From NCBI GenBank assembly GCA_965221635.1, contig OZ244902.1:2480001-2544000 (forward strand): a DNA stretch of 64,000 bases, in the 5' to 3' direction. Below the pieces are notes generated by a model, which searched no databases, was not told where the DNA came from, and saw nothing but the letters and a program-made list of their open reading frames with translations. The stretch's first letter is position 1. The number at the start of each line of letters is the position of its first letter. Origin of the DNA: JAAXHB01 sp965221635. Its GTDB lineage: Bacteria > Actinomycetota > Acidimicrobiia > Acidimicrobiales > Aldehydirespiratoraceae. Of the stretch, positions 39,259 to 48,132 are shown piece by piece. The translations under genes were made by a program, and so were the position numbers.

Positions 39259-40313
39259 GCACCAAACGTTTGTACCGCGACGATGCCGGAGTGCGTCCCG
39301 AGATCGACACCGCACACCAACGCCTGCTCGACCACCTCGCGGAACCAGGAGAGTGGTGGAGTTCAGCCGAGCGACTTGCCGTCGCGCAAGAGGTGCAACG
39401 GGCCCGCCTAGCCGAGCCGCTACCCCCGTGGGCTGCACCAAGCTCCGTCGAGGGTCTGATACCGGGCGAACATCAACTTGCGCGGTCGGTTGTGGACGTG
39501 ACGTGGCGCATCGCGAACCATCCAGGAAGCCTCACCCACCAGTGGTACCGGGAGGTCATGGGGACGGGTATTGAACCGGCGGCCTACGTGGAACTTGTCG
39601 GCGTGGTGGCGATGACGGTTGCCCTCGTGGAGTTCTGCCGGGCTGTCGGCTGCCCATTGCCTGAACTGCCTCAGCCCTCAGCTTCATCCGCTCGGGGTGC
39701 GGGGGGCGAGGGCGCAGTGGAGGATCATTGGGTGCCGACGATTTCGACCGAGATGCCCAACGTCCGCAAGGCGCTGTCGGTGGTGCCTTCCGAAATGGAA
39801 ATGCAGGGCGTGATTCTTGACGCGCAGTATGTGCCCGGGGGCGCGCTGGCCGTGGATTTGGCCGACGACATATGGTCGCTGGGGCGTATGCAGGTGGAAC
39901 TGGTGGCGTCGCGGGTGTCGAGCGTGAACGAGTGCTTCTATTGAACCGCGAGTCATGCACTCCTGCTCGGTCTGAGTGGGATGACTTCGGGTGACGATGT
40001 GGACGTCGCAGCGGTCCAGGGATCGGTACACGGCGATGGCAAGGTTCCTGCCGGCGCTGAGCTGCTGCGCTTCACTGAGGCCAGTGTCAGCGACGACGAT
40101 GCCGCGCTTGACGAGGCCCGTGCTGTGCTGGTCGAGGTGTTGAACCATGCGGCGATGGTGGACGCAGCTGGGATCATCAGCGCATTCCAGATGATGAACC
40201 GCATCTCGAACGCCACAGGAACGCCACTGGACCCCCCACTCGTGGCACAAACGGAGCCGATCCTCCACAAGATCGGTGTCGAGTCGTTCGCAAGCGCCCC
40301 GATGCGCGATTGA
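39255..40313 (+). CDS. AhpD-like protein, candidate selenoprotein with in-frame TGA at residue 230
   Basis: Read through the TGA at 39942-39944, the gene encodes 352 residues of the AhpD/carboxymuconolactone-decarboxylase-like fold. The AhpD motif E-x11-C-x2-C-x3-H is complete as Glu215, Cys227, residue 230 and His234. The TGA sits exactly at the second, peroxidatic Cys. The frame stays open on both sides, with conserved-looking family sequence after the TGA (T-A-S-H-A-L-L-L, later N-R-I-S-N-A-T-G-T-P-L-D). A SECIS-like hairpin follows. Selenocysteine would strengthen peroxide or peroxynitrite reduction. The alternative is a Cys-to-stop mutation leaving an inactive 229-residue protein. It overlaps the NTF2-like gene and lies 27 bp before the aldehyde dehydrogenase. 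Confidence 0.78.
39952..39985 (+). promoter_or_regulatory. Candidate bacterial SECIS element
   Basis: An 8-bp stem, TCCTGCTC (39961-39968) with GAGTGGGA (39974-39981) including two G-U pairs, closes a GGTCT loop (39969-39973). GTCA (39952-39955) and TGAC (39982-39985) extend it past a one-sided bulge. The loop lies 24 nt after the TGA. Bacterial SECIS rules, as I recall them, ask for about 16-37 nt, a loop of 3-14 nt and a G in the first two loop bases. The loop resembles AGGUCU of E. coli fdhF. Confidence 0.65.
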
Positions 40314-40340
40314 CGGGGGCGCAGGGCCCAGGAGCAAGGA

Positions 40341-41774
40341 GTGCTAGTGGTTAAGAACGCCAACAAGTTCTATATCGACGGCGAGTGGGTGAAGCCTGCA
40401 GGTTCGACCACCCTTGATGTCATCAACCCCACCACCGAGAAGCCGGTCACCGCGCTCGCCATGGGAACTTCCGACGACGTAGACGCTGCGGTCGCCGCGG
40501 CGAGGCAGGCGTTCCCGTCCTACTCCACGACACCTGTCGAGGAACGAGTCGAGCTCCTCCGAGCGGTCGCCGCGGGAATCCGAGAGCGCGAACCGGAACT
40601 CGCAGAGGCCATCACCACCGAGATGGGTGCCCCCCGCGGGCTCGCGCTCGCGCTGCAAGCACCGGCGGGACGCTTCCACTTCAACACCGCGGCCAAAGTC
40701 CTCGCCAACTTCGAGTTCGAGCAACGGCTGGGGACGTCGCTGGTGGTGAGAGAGGCCATCGGCGTGGTGGCGATGATCACCCCTTGGAACTGGCCGATCA
40801 ACCAAGCGGCCTGCAAGATCGCCCCCGCGCTCGCTGCCGGATGCACCATGGTGCTCAAGCCATCGGAGGTGTCCCCGCTGAGCGCCATTGTTCTCACCGA
40901 GATCATGCACGACGCGGGCGTGCCCCCCGGCGTCTTCAATCTCGTCCATGGCGACGGCCCAACTGTCGGACAGGCACTGGCAGCGCACCCCGAGGTGGAC
41001 ATGGTCACTTTCACCGGATCCACCCGGGCCGGCGCCGAGGTCGCCAAGGCCGCAGCACCGGGCGTCAAGCGTGTGGCTCAGGAACTGGGCGGCAAGTCGG
41101 CGAACATCATCCTCGAGGACGCGAACTTCTCCCACGCCATCAACCGTGACGCCTTCGAGATGTGTCTCAACACCGGGCAGTCCTGCAACGCCGGCACCCG
41201 GATGTTGGTGCCCCACCGGAGCATGGACGAGGCCGCGGAGATCGCGGCCGAAGCCGTGAACTCACTGAGTGTCGGCGACCCCGCCCAGCCCGAAACCAGT
41301 GTCGGCCCTGTTGTCTCGCAGGCGCAATGGGACCGCATTCAGGAACTCATCCAGGCGGGAATCGACGAGGGGGCCCGACTCGTGTGTGGCGGCACCGGTC
41401 GACCGGACGGCCTGGAGACCGGGTATTTCATCAAGCCCACGGTGTTCGCCCACGTCTCCAACCACATGCGAATCGCACGAGAGGAGATCTTCGGCCCGGT
41501 GTTGGTGCTGATCGGCTACGAGGACGACGAGGACGCCGTGCGCATCGCCAACGATTCGCCCTACGGCCTCTCCGGGTACATCTCCGGCAGTCATGACCGA
41601 GCCATGTCGGTTGCCCGCCGGATCCGCACAGGGGAACTCCACCTCAACGGAGCCGGCCCGGACTTCGACGCTCCATTCGGCGGCTACAAGCAGTCCGGCA
41701 ACGGCCGGGAGTGGGGCGAACACGGTTTCGTCGAGTTCCTCGAGACCAAAGCGATCCTCGGCGCGTTCACCTGA
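40341..41774 (+). CDS. Aldehyde dehydrogenase (NAD(P)-dependent)
   Basis: The 477-residue ALDH has the cofactor motifs P-W-N-W-P and F-T-G-S-T-R-A-G, catalytic Glu in Q-E-L-G-G-K-S and catalytic Cys in G-Q-S-C-N-A-G-T-R. The C-terminal G-G-Y-K-Q-S-G motif is intact. It would oxidise an aldehyde released by the LLM monooxygenase. The start is GTG 40341 or 40347 behind an AGGAGCAAGGAG stretch. Confidence 0.9.
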   Translation: MLVVKNANKFYIDGEWVKPAGSTTLDVINPTTEKPVTALAMGTSDDVDAAVAAARQAFPSYSTTPVEERVELLRAVAAGIREREPELAEAITTEMGAPRGLALALQAPAGRFHFNTAAKVLANFEFEQRLGTSLVVREAIGVVAMITPWNWPINQAACKIAPALAAGCTMVLKPSEVSPLSAIVLTEIMHDAGVPPGVFNLVHGDGPTVGQALAAHPEVDMVTFTGSTRAGAEVAKAAAPGVKRVAQELGGKSANIILEDANFSHAINRDAFEMCLNTGQSCNAGTRMLVPHRSMDEAAEIAAEAVNSLSVGDPAQPETSVGPVVSQAQWDRIQELIQAGIDEGARLVCGGTGRPDGLETGYFIKPTVFAHVSNHMRIAREEIFGPVLVLIGYEDDEDAVRIANDSPYGLSGYISGSHDRAMSVARRIRTGELHLNGAGPDFDAPFGGYKQSGNGREWGEHGFVEFLETKAILGAFT

Positions 41775-41812
41775 CCTGTGAGTATCCCTGTGACCCATGC
41801 GCGAACCTCTCC

Positions 41813-41832
41813 GCAGCCCGACGTTGGGCTGC
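41813..41832 (+). terminator. Hairpin terminator of the LLM operon
   Basis: GCAGCCC (41813-41819) and GGGCTGC (41826-41832) form a perfect 7-bp stem with a 6-nt loop, 38 bp after the aldehyde dehydrogenase stop. No T-tract follows, as is common in high-GC actinobacteria. Confidence 0.6.
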
Positions 41833-41890
41833 CAAAGTCGACTCTCGGCGATTCCTTCCCTGCGCAGCCTGATCACCTAAGTTCAGCCTG

Positions 41891-42193
41891 ATGATCATCC
41901 GATGCAACCCAGCCACAGGTGAAGTCACGATTCACGACCCGGACGTGTTCACCAGCTTCCAAGTGGAAGCTCCAGCAGCGACCACCACGGCGGAAGTCTC
42001 CAAGATGCTCGGAACCCCCGAAGCAGACCAAGAAGCCCACGTCTGGGTGCGCATCGATCAGATCCGCCAACTGGCAGGCCAATCCACCCCAGCCTGGAAC
42101 GAGGGCTTCCAGGCCATGATCAACTACGCCTCCACCAAAGGCTGGACAAACCAGGCCGCCACCATGCTCCTAGCCCACATAGAGCCCATCTAG
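41891..42193 (+). CDS. Small hypothetical protein
   Basis: The 100-residue soluble protein starts M-I-I-R-C-N-P-A-T-G-E-V and ends A-A-T-M-L-L-A-H-I-E-P-I. GC-rich third positions and a drift to A/C-ending codons at the end, as in neighbouring genes, support coding. No domain was recognised. Confidence 0.6.
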   Translation: MIIRCNPATGEVTIHDPDVFTSFQVEAPAATTTAEVSKMLGTPEADQEAHVWVRIDQIRQLAGQSTPAWNEGFQAMINYASTKGWTNQAATMLLAHIEPI

Positions 42194-42298
42194 CCCACAA
42201 CCGCCAGAGCCGAGGCCGCGAAGTCGAAGAGGCCACCCCGCTGCGCAAACTGAGATCCGCAACCAGGCCCAAGCGCCTCGGTGCGGTGGCGCGTGCCG

Positions 42299-42327
42299 GT
42301 AGGGGAGGCATACCTACTGCTCGGTGA
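42299..42327 (-). pseudogene. 29-bp echo of the pobA 3' end
   Basis: The segment matches 43890-43918 at 26 of 29 positions. There it encodes the last residues of the PobA-like hydroxylase (A-E-Q-Y-V-G-L-P-Y). Here the frame is broken by a stop. It is probably a rearrangement scar. Confidence 0.4.
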
Positions 42328-42413
42328 CAGCTCGTCGCGTTTGGCGATGGGGGTGGTGGGTGGTTGGTGTCAGGATTGGGGGGACAGGTTGACGTGGAAG
42401 GGAGGGCAGGCCG

Positions 42414-43583
42414 GTGGCTGATGCGGACGTGGATCTTGGGGTTGTTTGGGATGAGTATTGCGACGGGTTGCGGTTGTTGGGGCGGGCGGCGCTGGCGGAG
42501 GATCGGGACGGTGCCACTGGTGGGGCCGAGCGGTTGCGGCACTTGGCGCGCATGGTGGCTATGACGCTTGTGCAGCAAATTGACTTCATGGATCCGGCGG
42601 TGCCGCGGCTGTTTCGCAGCAATGACGACACTTGGCAGTGGGGTGGGCCCAATGCCGACAACGTGTATCTGGGCGCTGCGGTGGAGGCCGGGGGCACTTA
42701 TCGCTTGACTGGTGACATTTCTTCGCAGCCGGGTGCGATCCTGCAGATCCTCGGTCAACCGTCCGCGGAGGATCCCATCGCTGTTCGTGTTGATCGCAGC
42801 CTGGAGGAGATCGCCGACACCGACGGACGGATCGACCTGCTGCTGGGGCCGGACGTTGACGAGGCCGCCGGCATTGCGCTTCCCGCAGACGCCCGGCGCC
42901 TGGTGTTACGTGAGTACGTGCCGTCACCTGCGACCCGCCGGGCCGGGTTCGTGATCGAACGGGTCGACGAGGTGGCCGAACCTGCGGTGCTCGATGACGC
43001 TCGCATGGCTCGGGCGCTGCGGTCGTCACAGCGATGGCTCGAGCGCAGCATTGCCTTCTGGGACGACTACACCTCCCGCCGCCGAGCCCAGGTGGGCGAC
43101 AACCGCATCGAAGCGCCGGCGTCAGGTGAAGCGATGGGCTCCGACACCATCGTCTACAGCGCGGGTTTCTTCTCGTTGCCACCGCACGAATGTCTTCTGG
43201 TGACCCTCGAGAAACCGCAAGCCAGGTACTGGGCGCTTCAGCTCTACACCCTGGGGTGCTACGAAGCCATCGACCCGCACGTCCGCCAAAGCAGCCTCAA
43301 CCACACCCAGAGCCACATCGACGACGACGGATTCGTGCGATTCATCGTGTCGTCCACCGACCCGAGAGTGCCGAACTGGCTCGACACCGCTGGTCACGCC
43401 GAGGGGATGATGCACCTCAGAGCCGTGTGGTGCGAAGCAGCCCCGACCGTCAACACCCAAGTCGTGACCAACGCGAACCTGCGCGATCACCTCCCGTCGA
43501 ACCACCCGATCGTCACTCCGAGCCTGCGCGCCGAGGCGTTACGTGAGCGAAGACGATTCGCGCAACAGAAGTTCGTCCGCTGA
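42414..43583 (+). CDS. DUF1214-domain protein
   Basis: The 389-residue protein has a C-terminal DUF1214-like beta-sandwich (A-R-Y-W-A-L-Q-L-Y near 270, then D-G-F-V-R-F-I-V-S-S-T-D-P-R-V-P-N-W-L-D). Its helical N-terminal part includes R-W-L-E-R-S-I-A-F-W-D-D-Y. DUF1214 proteins have no settled function. The start is GTG 42414. Confidence 0.7.
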   Translation: MADADVDLGVVWDEYCDGLRLLGRAALAEDRDGATGGAERLRHLARMVAMTLVQQIDFMDPAVPRLFRSNDDTWQWGGPNADNVYLGAAVEAGGTYRLTGDISSQPGAILQILGQPSAEDPIAVRVDRSLEEIADTDGRIDLLLGPDVDEAAGIALPADARRLVLREYVPSPATRRAGFVIERVDEVAEPAVLDDARMARALRSSQRWLERSIAFWDDYTSRRRAQVGDNRIEAPASGEAMGSDTIVYSAGFFSLPPHECLLVTLEKPQARYWALQLYTLGCYEAIDPHVRQSSLNHTQSHIDDDGFVRFIVSSTDPRVPNWLDTAGHAEGMMHLRAVWCEAAPTVNTQVVTNANLRDHLPSNHPIVTPSLRAEALRERRRFAQQKFVR

Positions 43584-43883
43584 CTGCCTGAACAGCCCCA
43601 CAACACAAGGCACGCTCGTGGTCATCGCGGTGGCGAGTTCGAGCATTGACGACATGAACAGCCCAACAAAGGGGTGCTGAGCGGGACCTTTCCCGCCGCT
43701 GGCTCTTGTCCCGCTGTGATGCCGTGGCCTCTGGCGACGACGCGATCAAGGCTCAACGGGGTGACGACGCCCTGGCAGATTGGCGGCGTTCATCAAGCAG
43801 CGCAGCCGGCGCGCCCTTGATCCGCTCACGCACAACCTCGGCGGTTGTCAGGGGAGTCAAGTGCAACCTCGAACGCTCCGCGA
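43584..43883. other. 300-bp gap between convergent DUF1214 and pobA-like genes
   Basis: No gene is seen. It contains an 8-bp perfect inverted repeat, AGCGGGAC (43680-43687) and GTCCCGCT (43708-43715), with an inner GCGGG/CCCGC alternative stem. This is a plausible bidirectional terminator. Confidence 0.45.
43680..43715. terminator. Candidate bidirectional hairpin terminator
   Basis: An 8-bp stem with a 20-nt loop lies midway between the two convergent gene ends. It lacks a T-run. Confidence 0.45.
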
Positions 43884-45053
43884 CTACTCGTAGGGGAGGC
43901 CTACGTACTGCTCGGCGAAGGCTCTTTGGGCGTGGGGCGAGGACGCCAGGTGTGACAGTTCTTGTTCCTGGGCTTTCTGGTCGAAGGGGGTTTGGTGGGG
44001 GAATCGGTGCAGCAGTGACGTGAGCCACCAACTGAACCTGACCGCGCCCCACACTCGTCGCAACGCCATCTCCGAGTAGGTGTCCAGGTAGGTGTGATCG
44101 CCTGCGTAGTGCGCGATGAACGCCCTTGACAGGTAGTACACGTCCGACACCGCGAGGTTGAGGCCCTTGGCGCCCGTGGGCGGCACTATGTGCGCGGCGT
44201 CACCTGCCAGGAACAGCCTGCCCCAGCGCATCGGCTCGCTCACGAAACTGCGGATCGGGGCCAGCGACTTCTCGATGGAGGGCCCTGTCACGATTTGTTC
44301 GCTCTGGCTTGAGGGCAGCCGTGCGAACAGTTCGCTCCAGAAGCGATCGTCGCTCCAATCGTCGACCGTGTCGGTGATCGGCGCCTGCACGTAGTACCGG
44401 CTCAGCATCGGGTTGCGCATCGAGCACAAGGCGAAGCCGCGCCGGTGGTTGGCGTACAACAGGATCGGCAGCGGCGGCGTCTCCGACAGGATTCCCAGCC
44501 AGCCGAACGGGTACTCCTTTTCGTACTCGGTGCGGGCCGCCGCCGGGATCGTCTGCCGGCTGGCGCCGTGGAAGCCGTCGCACCCCGCCACGAAATCGCA
44601 GTCGATGCGCTCCTGGCCGGCGCCGGTGCCCCAGGTGACGAAGGGTTTGTCGCTGTCGATGTTGTGGATCTGCACGTCGTGAGCTTCGAAGATCACCTTG
44701 GCGCCCCGTGCGTCGCCGGCTTCGTAGAGGTCTTGTTGGATGCGGGTTTGGCCGTAGGCCATCATCTGCTTGCCGAGCAGTGCCTGGGTGTTGATGCTGA
44801 GCACGTCCTCGCCGCGCCAGGCCATGTTGATGGTGTCATGCACGTGGCCCTCGGCGTCCATGCGTGTGCCCAGCCCGGCTGAGCGCAGCGTCTCAACCGT
44901 GCCCCACTCCAGCACCCCCGCCCGGATCCGCCCCAGCACGTACTCGCGGGTCTGGCGCTCCAGCACCATGTTGTCCACCCCTGCCGCGTCGAGCAGGTGC
45001 GACAACAACATCCCCGCAGGCCCAGCGCCCACGATCAAGACCCTTGTGTCCAT
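43884..45053 (-). CDS. pobA: 4-hydroxybenzoate 3-monooxygenase-like flavoprotein
   Basis: The 389-residue class A flavoprotein hydroxylase has the FAD motif G-A-G-P-A-G (9-14), the D-G-motif C-D-G-F-H-G-A-S-R, and G-D-A-A-H-I-V-P-P-T-G-A-K-G-L-N-L-A near 285. Length and motifs match PobA, which converts 4-hydroxybenzoate to protocatechuate with NAD(P)H. No protocatechuate dioxygenase is seen in the window. It has a GGAGGAG ribosome site. Confidence 0.85.
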   Translation of the reverse strand: MDTRVLIVGAGPAGMLLSHLLDAAGVDNMVLERQTREYVLGRIRAGVLEWGTVETLRSAGLGTRMDAEGHVHDTINMAWRGEDVLSINTQALLGKQMMAYGQTRIQQDLYEAGDARGAKVIFEAHDVQIHNIDSDKPFVTWGTGAGQERIDCDFVAGCDGFHGASRQTIPAAARTEYEKEYPFGWLGILSETPPLPILLYANHRRGFALCSMRNPMLSRYYVQAPITDTVDDWSDDRFWSELFARLPSSQSEQIVTGPSIEKSLAPIRSFVSEPMRWGRLFLAGDAAHIVPPTGAKGLNLAVSDVYYLSRAFIAHYAGDHTYLDTYSEMALRRVWGAVRFSWWLTSLLHRFPHQTPFDQKAQEQELSHLASSPHAQRAFAEQYVGLPYE

Positions 45054-45282
45054 ACTCCTCCAGTCTCGCAGGTGGCCGTCGCACGGTCAGCACGACTGCG
45101 CATGCGGAGCACACATGACAGGCTCACGGGTGCCTCCACGGGCTCTGGCGAGGGTCGGTCGTGGAGGCGTGGCAGTGACGAGCGGGGACCTTGTTCCTGG
45201 TGGGGTGGGTTGGGTGGCCCCCCAACGAGGGAGCCCTCCGAGCGCGGCGCCTCTGGCCTCGGTGAAGGGATTGTGGTGCTGA

Positions 45283-46083
45283 TTAGAGGTGGCGGCGCAG
45301 CCACTGCAGTGTCACGCGGTTGAATTCCGTGGGGTTCTCCATGGATACGAGGTGGCCGCCGCCGGGGAATACGTGCAATTCGGCGCCACCGATGGCGTCG
45401 CGCAGTTCGAGCGAGCACGAGACGGGAAGCAGGTAGTCGAGTTCTCCGACCGTGATCAGGGTGGGGACACTCACCTCGCCCGCCCTGTGGCTGAGGTCGT
45501 GGGAGAAGTTGGCCTCCAGTTGTCCCAGCAGCCCGTCGTGGGTGGCGGGGTGGGATTTCATGTGCTGCAGGATGTTCATCAAGCCCTCGAAGTTGGTCTG
45601 CATGTAGGTGGGGCTGAACAGCAACGGGAGTGTGGCCTCGTAGTAGAAATCGGTGCCCCCAGCGAGCAGGAACTTCTTGAGCAGTCCCAGGGAGTACTCC
45701 GAGAACCCCCTGGTTGCGAGCCAGCTCGAGTGCATCTGGAGTGTGAGCACCCGATCCGGGTGCTGAACGGCCAGATGCAGCCCGATGGCGCCGCCAAGCG
45801 ACGACCCCGACACGTGGGCGGCCTCGATCTCCAGGTGGTTCATCAGCGCGATGGTGTCGGCGGCCATTTGCTCCACCGTGTAGGGGGGCGCAGTGGTCGA
45901 ACTCTTGCCCACCCCGCGCCCGTCAAAGATCACACACGGCACGTCGTCCCTGTACGCCTCGACCTGGGGCATCCAGCGGGTTCCGTCGGCGCCGGTTCCG
46001 CGAATGAGCACCACAGGGGCGCCGTCACCGTCACCGTGTCGCTCGTAGTAGATGCGGGCATCTTTGGATTCGGCGAAAGGCAT
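45283..46083 (-). CDS. Alpha/beta hydrolase (PcaD-like)
   Basis: The 266-residue hydrolase has the nucleophile elbow G-S-S-L-G (Ser95), an acidic residue in G-E-L-D-Y near 215 and catalytic His in G-G-G-H-L-V near 245. It is of the size and type of 3-oxoadipate enol-lactonases, but its position after an amidase suggests an amide, ester or lactone of the same pathway. It begins 3 bp after the amidase stop. Confidence 0.85.
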   Translation of the reverse strand: MPFAESKDARIYYERHGDGDGAPVVLIRGTGADGTRWMPQVEAYRDDVPCVIFDGRGVGKSSTTAPPYTVEQMAADTIALMNHLEIEAAHVSGSSLGGAIGLHLAVQHPDRVLTLQMHSSWLATRGFSEYSLGLLKKFLLAGGTDFYYEATLPLLFSPTYMQTNFEGLMNILQHMKSHPATHDGLLGQLEANFSHDLSHRAGEVSVPTLITVGELDYLLPVSCSLELRDAIGGAELHVFPGGGHLVSMENPTEFNRVTLQWLRRHL

Positions 46084-46086
46084 CTG

Positions 46087-47520
46087 TCATCTCCCGTGGG
46101 TGGGGTTGGGGTCGGGGGCCGTGGTGATGGCGCCCAGGGCGGTTTGCAAGGCGGCGGCCACCGTCACCGCGGTGTCCTCACGGTGGCGTGCGGCGGTGAG
46201 TTGCACTCCGACGGGCATGCCGGCGCCGTCGAAACCAGCTCGCACGATGGCGGAGGGCAGGCCGGTGAGGTTCTGGGGGATCGTGAAGCGCATCACGAGG
46301 TCGCGCAAAGGGTGGGCGCCGCCGTTGAGGTGGCCGATGTCCGGGTCGTCGATGCTGCTGGGGGCGACCGCGGTGATCGGGCTGATGATGGCGTCGACGT
46401 CTCGCAGGCAGCGGTCGAAGGCGGCCCGGATCCGGTCGCGAGCCTCCCGGGCAGTGAGATAGTGCCCGATGTCCACTTCGGATGCGGCCTCGAGGCGGCT
46501 TCTCACGTCGGGCCCGTACAGGTCGGCCTGGCCGGGGTACAAGCCCAGCACGCGGTGGTGAACGTCGTGGGCCTCCGCCATCTGCAGGGGGACAAACGCC
46601 TCCAGCATCTCGCCGGCGGAGGGTAGGTCGACCTCGACGATCTCGGCGCCCAGCCCGGCCAGCGACTCGATGGCCGTGTCGTGGCAGCGGCCCACCGCCG
46701 CGTCGAGGTCAACGTCGATCAGGTTCGCTGCCGTGGCAACACGAAACCCTGTGAGATCATCGACCCGAACCGGCTGGGCACACCAGGTGCGTCCCGCCCA
46801 GCCCGGATCGGACGCATCCTCGCCGCACATGGCCCCCACGAGGGTGGCGGCGTCGGTGATCGTTCGGGCCAGCGCACCGGGCGTGTCGAAGCTGGGGGCG
46901 AGTGCCACACCGCCGGTGCGGCCCACGAGTCCGAAGCTGGGTTTCAAACCGGCCACGCCACAAAACGACGCCGGGATCCGCACCGAGCCTCCGGTGTCGC
47001 TTCCCACCGCAACCGGAACCATTCCCGACGCAACCGCCGCGCCCGATCCGCCGCTGGATCCCCCCGGCACTCTGGCGAGGTTCCACGGGTTGCGGGCGCC
47101 GCCGCGCCGGTGGTGTTGGGTGGTGATTCCCCACCCGAACTCGTGGGAGCAGGTGGTGCCCACGATCACCGCACCGCTCCGGCGCAGGTGTGTCACCAGC
47201 GCGGCGTCACGCTCGGCGGTGCGTCCCGCGAGCACGTCTGATCCGTAGTCGCCTGGTGCGCCGACCACGTCGAAGAGCTCCTTGACCGCGACGGGCACCC
47301 CGTGGAGCGGGCCGCGGCGATGCCCCCGGGCGAGTTCGTCGCTGCGTGCGCGGGCTTCCGCACGCGCCGATTCCTCCAGCACGCATCGGAACGCACCGAT
47401 GGCGCCGTCCACCGCGGCGATCCTGGAAAGGGTGGCCTCCAGTGCCTCGGTGGGACTGGTCGTGCCAGCGTCGAAGCGCTGCGCGAGGGCGGCCGCGTCG
47501 AGCCGCCAAAGCTCGGTCAA
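46087..47520 (-). CDS. Amidase-signature-family amidase
   Basis: The 477-residue enzyme has the Ser-cisSer-Lys triad: Lys80 (P-V-A-V-K-E-L), the G-G-S-S-G-G-S-G motif (Ser155/156) and the nucleophile in G-S-D-T-G-G-S-V-R-I-P. It hydrolyses a linear amide to acid and ammonia or amine. It overlaps the cupin gene by 4 bp and precedes the hydrolase gene, forming a three-gene operon under the operator at 47930. Confidence 0.9.
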   Translation of the reverse strand: MTELWRLDAAALAQRFDAGTTSPTEALEATLSRIAAVDGAIGAFRCVLEESARAEARARSDELARGHRRGPLHGVPVAVKELFDVVGAPGDYGSDVLAGRTAERDAALVTHLRRSGAVIVGTTCSHEFGWGITTQHHRRGGARNPWNLARVPGGSSGGSGAAVASGMVPVAVGSDTGGSVRIPASFCGVAGLKPSFGLVGRTGGVALAPSFDTPGALARTITDAATLVGAMCGEDASDPGWAGRTWCAQPVRVDDLTGFRVATAANLIDVDLDAAVGRCHDTAIESLAGLGAEIVEVDLPSAGEMLEAFVPLQMAEAHDVHHRVLGLYPGQADLYGPDVRSRLEAASEVDIGHYLTAREARDRIRAAFDRCLRDVDAIISPITAVAPSSIDDPDIGHLNGGAHPLRDLVMRFTIPQNLTGLPSAIVRAGFDGAGMPVGVQLTAARHREDTAVTVAAALQTALGAITTAPDPNPTHGR

Positions 47521-47921
47521 CGAAGTCGGGGCAGTTCGTCGACCGCTGCGTAGCCGGCTCGCTCAAGCGACGGCGCCCCGCCGAGTACCCAGACGATCAC
47601 CATCGCCTCGCCGTCGTCGGCGCCGGCGGAGTGAGCGGCATTCGCGGGCACGTAGACGATGTCGCCGGGTCCGATGTCGTAGTACTCCGACCCCACCCGA
47701 TGCCATCCCGTGCCGGAGATCACGATCACCACTTCCTCGGCGTCGGGATGCAGGTGGTGTTCGTGGGTCTCGCCCGGGCCGTAGATGGTTTGACCGACCA
47801 TGATCTGTTCCGACTGCTGACGATCCTGCGAGACAAGGGTGCGGATGTCCAGGTGACCGAATGGCGTTCCCGACCAGTCGCCCGGCTCGGTGGTTTCGGC
47901 CCTTACCACGAATTCGGTCAT
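47517..47921 (-). CDS. Cupin-domain protein
   Basis: The 134-residue single cupin has the metal motif H-E-H-H-L-H-P-D-A-E-E-V near 53-64 and the second motif G-D-I-V-Y-V-P-A-N-A-A-H. It could be a small isomerase, a dioxygenase or a sensor. It is the first gene of the operon, 8 bp from the GntR-type operator. Confidence 0.8.
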   Translation of the reverse strand: MTEFVVRAETTEPGDWSGTPFGHLDIRTLVSQDRQQSEQIMVGQTIYGPGETHEHHLHPDAEEVVIVISGTGWHRVGSEYYDIGPGDIVYVPANAAHSAGADDGEAMVIVWVLGGAPSLERAGYAAVDELPRLR

Positions 47922-47929
47922 CGCCGAAG

Positions 47930-47943
47930 CATGTTATAGCATC
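47930..47943. promoter_or_regulatory. 14-bp operator, site 1 (second GntR regulon)
   Basis: CATGTTATAGCATC matches the sites at 49670 and 56900, which share GAT-NN-TATA-NN-ATC-type symmetry. On the minus strand it contains TATAAC, a -10 for the cupin operon. It lies in the divergent region before the PLP-enzyme gene. Confidence 0.6.
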
Positions 47944-48132
47944 TTTGCGCGTGTGGCGAGGGGACCCGGGTGGCATTCTCGTTGACGTGATGAGGGCAAT
48001 CAGCTTTCTCTGTGGCACCGGGCGCGTTTTGCACGTCTTCAGCGATGCGAATCTCGGGTGCCACCCAGCTGGGTCGCCGATCGGATCGACCGCGGGCATC
48101 AAGACCGATGCGCCGGTCCCGGTGGAAGACGC

